NCBI RefSeq assembly: GCF_965638725.1
Contig: NC_134961.1
Location: 7,222,641 to 7,286,640 of the forward strand
Source of the DNA: Aptenodytes patagonicus
Lineage: Eukaryota; Chordata; Aves; Sphenisciformes; Spheniscidae
Length of the DNA stretch: 64,000 nt
Direction of reading: 5' to 3'
A program made the translations under genes and the position numbers. How positions within the stretch are numbered: position 1 is the first letter of the stretch; each line of letters starts with the position of its first letter. Below the pieces are notes generated by a model. That model had not been told where the DNA came from. It searched no databases and was given only the letters and a program-made list of their open reading frames with translations. Below, piece after piece: positions 62,920 to 64,000 of this stretch.

Positions 62920-63570
62920 GCTGCTTTAGGGAAATCCAGTTTAGAGCCAAGGCAATGCATGCAGAGTCATTAATCTAGGTCTAGTGCCAATAGGGATGGC
63001 TTTGCATTAGCGCCGGGCCCCTTTGTAGTTCAGACAATCAGTCGTATTCAAACAGCGCGAGATAACACTGCAGAAAGCTGAGACCATCGCAGCTCAGTCC
63101 TCCTGTAAGGGGCGGGGGGAGAGGATTTACAGGCAAAATAGCATTGCATTAATGGGACTGCTCAGTATTCTGCACAGCCGCTCGCGGATAATGTCTTTGC
63201 AAACTAACTGCAATAAATTAATTAAATTAATCTACTATGCCGTGCTTGTCCCCACCCAACATCAAATTCAAGGATGATCAGGGCTTGCCTTATCCTCCAT
63301 AGCCTACGAAAGAATCTGATCTCACTTGCTCTAGAGTTTCTGAGGCACTGAATTGCAAAGTACCACCTGCCTCACTAAACTAATCACCAGCCTGGTGGTT
63401 TAGATCACATCAGTTTTACATGTAATTAAGACTGTCCAGGAGGGCATGCAGCTGCTTACATGGTCGTTCCCTCTTACACAGCAACGTGCCTCCTGCTCAG
63501 ATAGGTGCAATTAAACAAGCCTGTTCACAGTCATTAAGCATTAATGCACCTCATTAGCATAAGAACTGGA
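62920..63570. other. Long unique island, candidate enhancer or conserved noncoding element
   Basis: The segment is free of repeats, balanced to AT-rich in composition, and packed with developmental-factor-like sites: AAATTAATTAAATTAATC (63217-63234), CAGCTG E-box (63449-63454), ATTAGCAT (63553-63560) and several CATTAATG/TTAAGCATTAATG copies. No exon-like open frame is present. Confidence 0.42.
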
Positions 63571-63779
63571 AGAAGCTTTGATGCAGGGAACCCCGCAGGA
63601 GAAGGAGATAGAGAGAGATGTACATACAGACAGGAAGGCAAAGGGCTGGGCCACCACCTCCTCCTGGCCCCGACCAACCATTCCAGCTCCATTTCTCCAA
63701 AGCAATGAGCCATGCCGTGCCCTCCTCCCCAGAAATGGGACTGGGTTATCTTTCTCTCCCCCTTCCCCCCCCCCCTTCT

Positions 63780-64000
63780 AAATTATGCTGGTGGGGAAAA
63801 AAAAAAAAAAAAAAAATACCCAAACTGTTGGGATATTAACCTAGCGAATCCATTAATAAGCTGAACTCTCTGTTGGCTTTGACACAGCACACTAAAGCTT
63901 TAAAGAGACAGGGCCCCAGACACTGGAGATAGGGGCAGAGACAACAGCGCTAACAAAGAGCCACTGTTGCCACGGCCGTGGCCATCTCGGGTAGGTCCAG
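63780..64000. other. A-run followed by unique sequence to the window edge
   Basis: An A21-type run (63797-63817) is followed by unique sequence with CATTAATAAGC and ACTAAAGCTTTAAAG. Nothing coding is seen, and the window ends inside this stretch. Confidence 0.4.

Noticed and set aside
1..64000. A neighbouring gene such as RASD1, MED9, PEMT or SREBF1
   Set aside because: None of their proteins is recognisable in any frame, so these neighbours must lie outside the window if synteny is kept.

Overview
This window is vertebrate nuclear DNA. It carries the 3' end and the entire protein-coding part of one gene, RAI1 (retinoic acid induced 1), on the minus strand. The protein starts with the family's characteristic N-terminus at 9488, and its extended PHD zinc finger is spread over the last four exons down to a stop at 1738-1740. 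The very high GC content, compact 3' introns, many long C/G and A/T homopolymers, GC-rich minisatellites and near absence of intact interspersed repeats suggest a bird (microchromosome-like DNA). The species cannot be named from sequence alone.

Layout. 1-1737: probable 3' UTR of RAI1, with two AATAAA signals near the window edge. 1738-9504: four coding exons with GT/AG borders that I could place (6: 1738-1752 coding; 5: 2237-2286; 4: 2623-2716; 3: 3881-9504), separated by introns of 484, 336 and 1164 bp. Exon 3 carries about 97% of the protein. Its reading frame is broken twice in C-rich sequence between about 6221 and 6089, probably by single-base assembly deletions. With two bases restored the protein would be about 1922 residues, close to the 1906 of human RAI1.

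9505-64000: no protein-coding gene is supported. This is RAI1 intron and upstream DNA. It holds several tandem repeats (9640-10148, 12052-12175, 13136-13310, 14417-15000, 24240-24331), a perfect 40-bp inverted repeat (15351-15432), a 278-bp purine tract (15891-16168), and a homopolymer-rich 40.3-43.1 kb segment with a plausible noncoding 5' exon of RAI1 at 41939-42019. AT-richer, non-repetitive islands stand out from the GC-rich background, mainly beyond 50 kb, and look like conserved noncoding or enhancer elements. They need cross-species alignment to confirm.

There are no bacterial systems, CRISPR arrays, viral genes or convincing RNA genes here. The most notable points are the double frameshift, a CAG/polyglutamine tract at a different place from the human one, and the fold-back and repeat structures in the intron.
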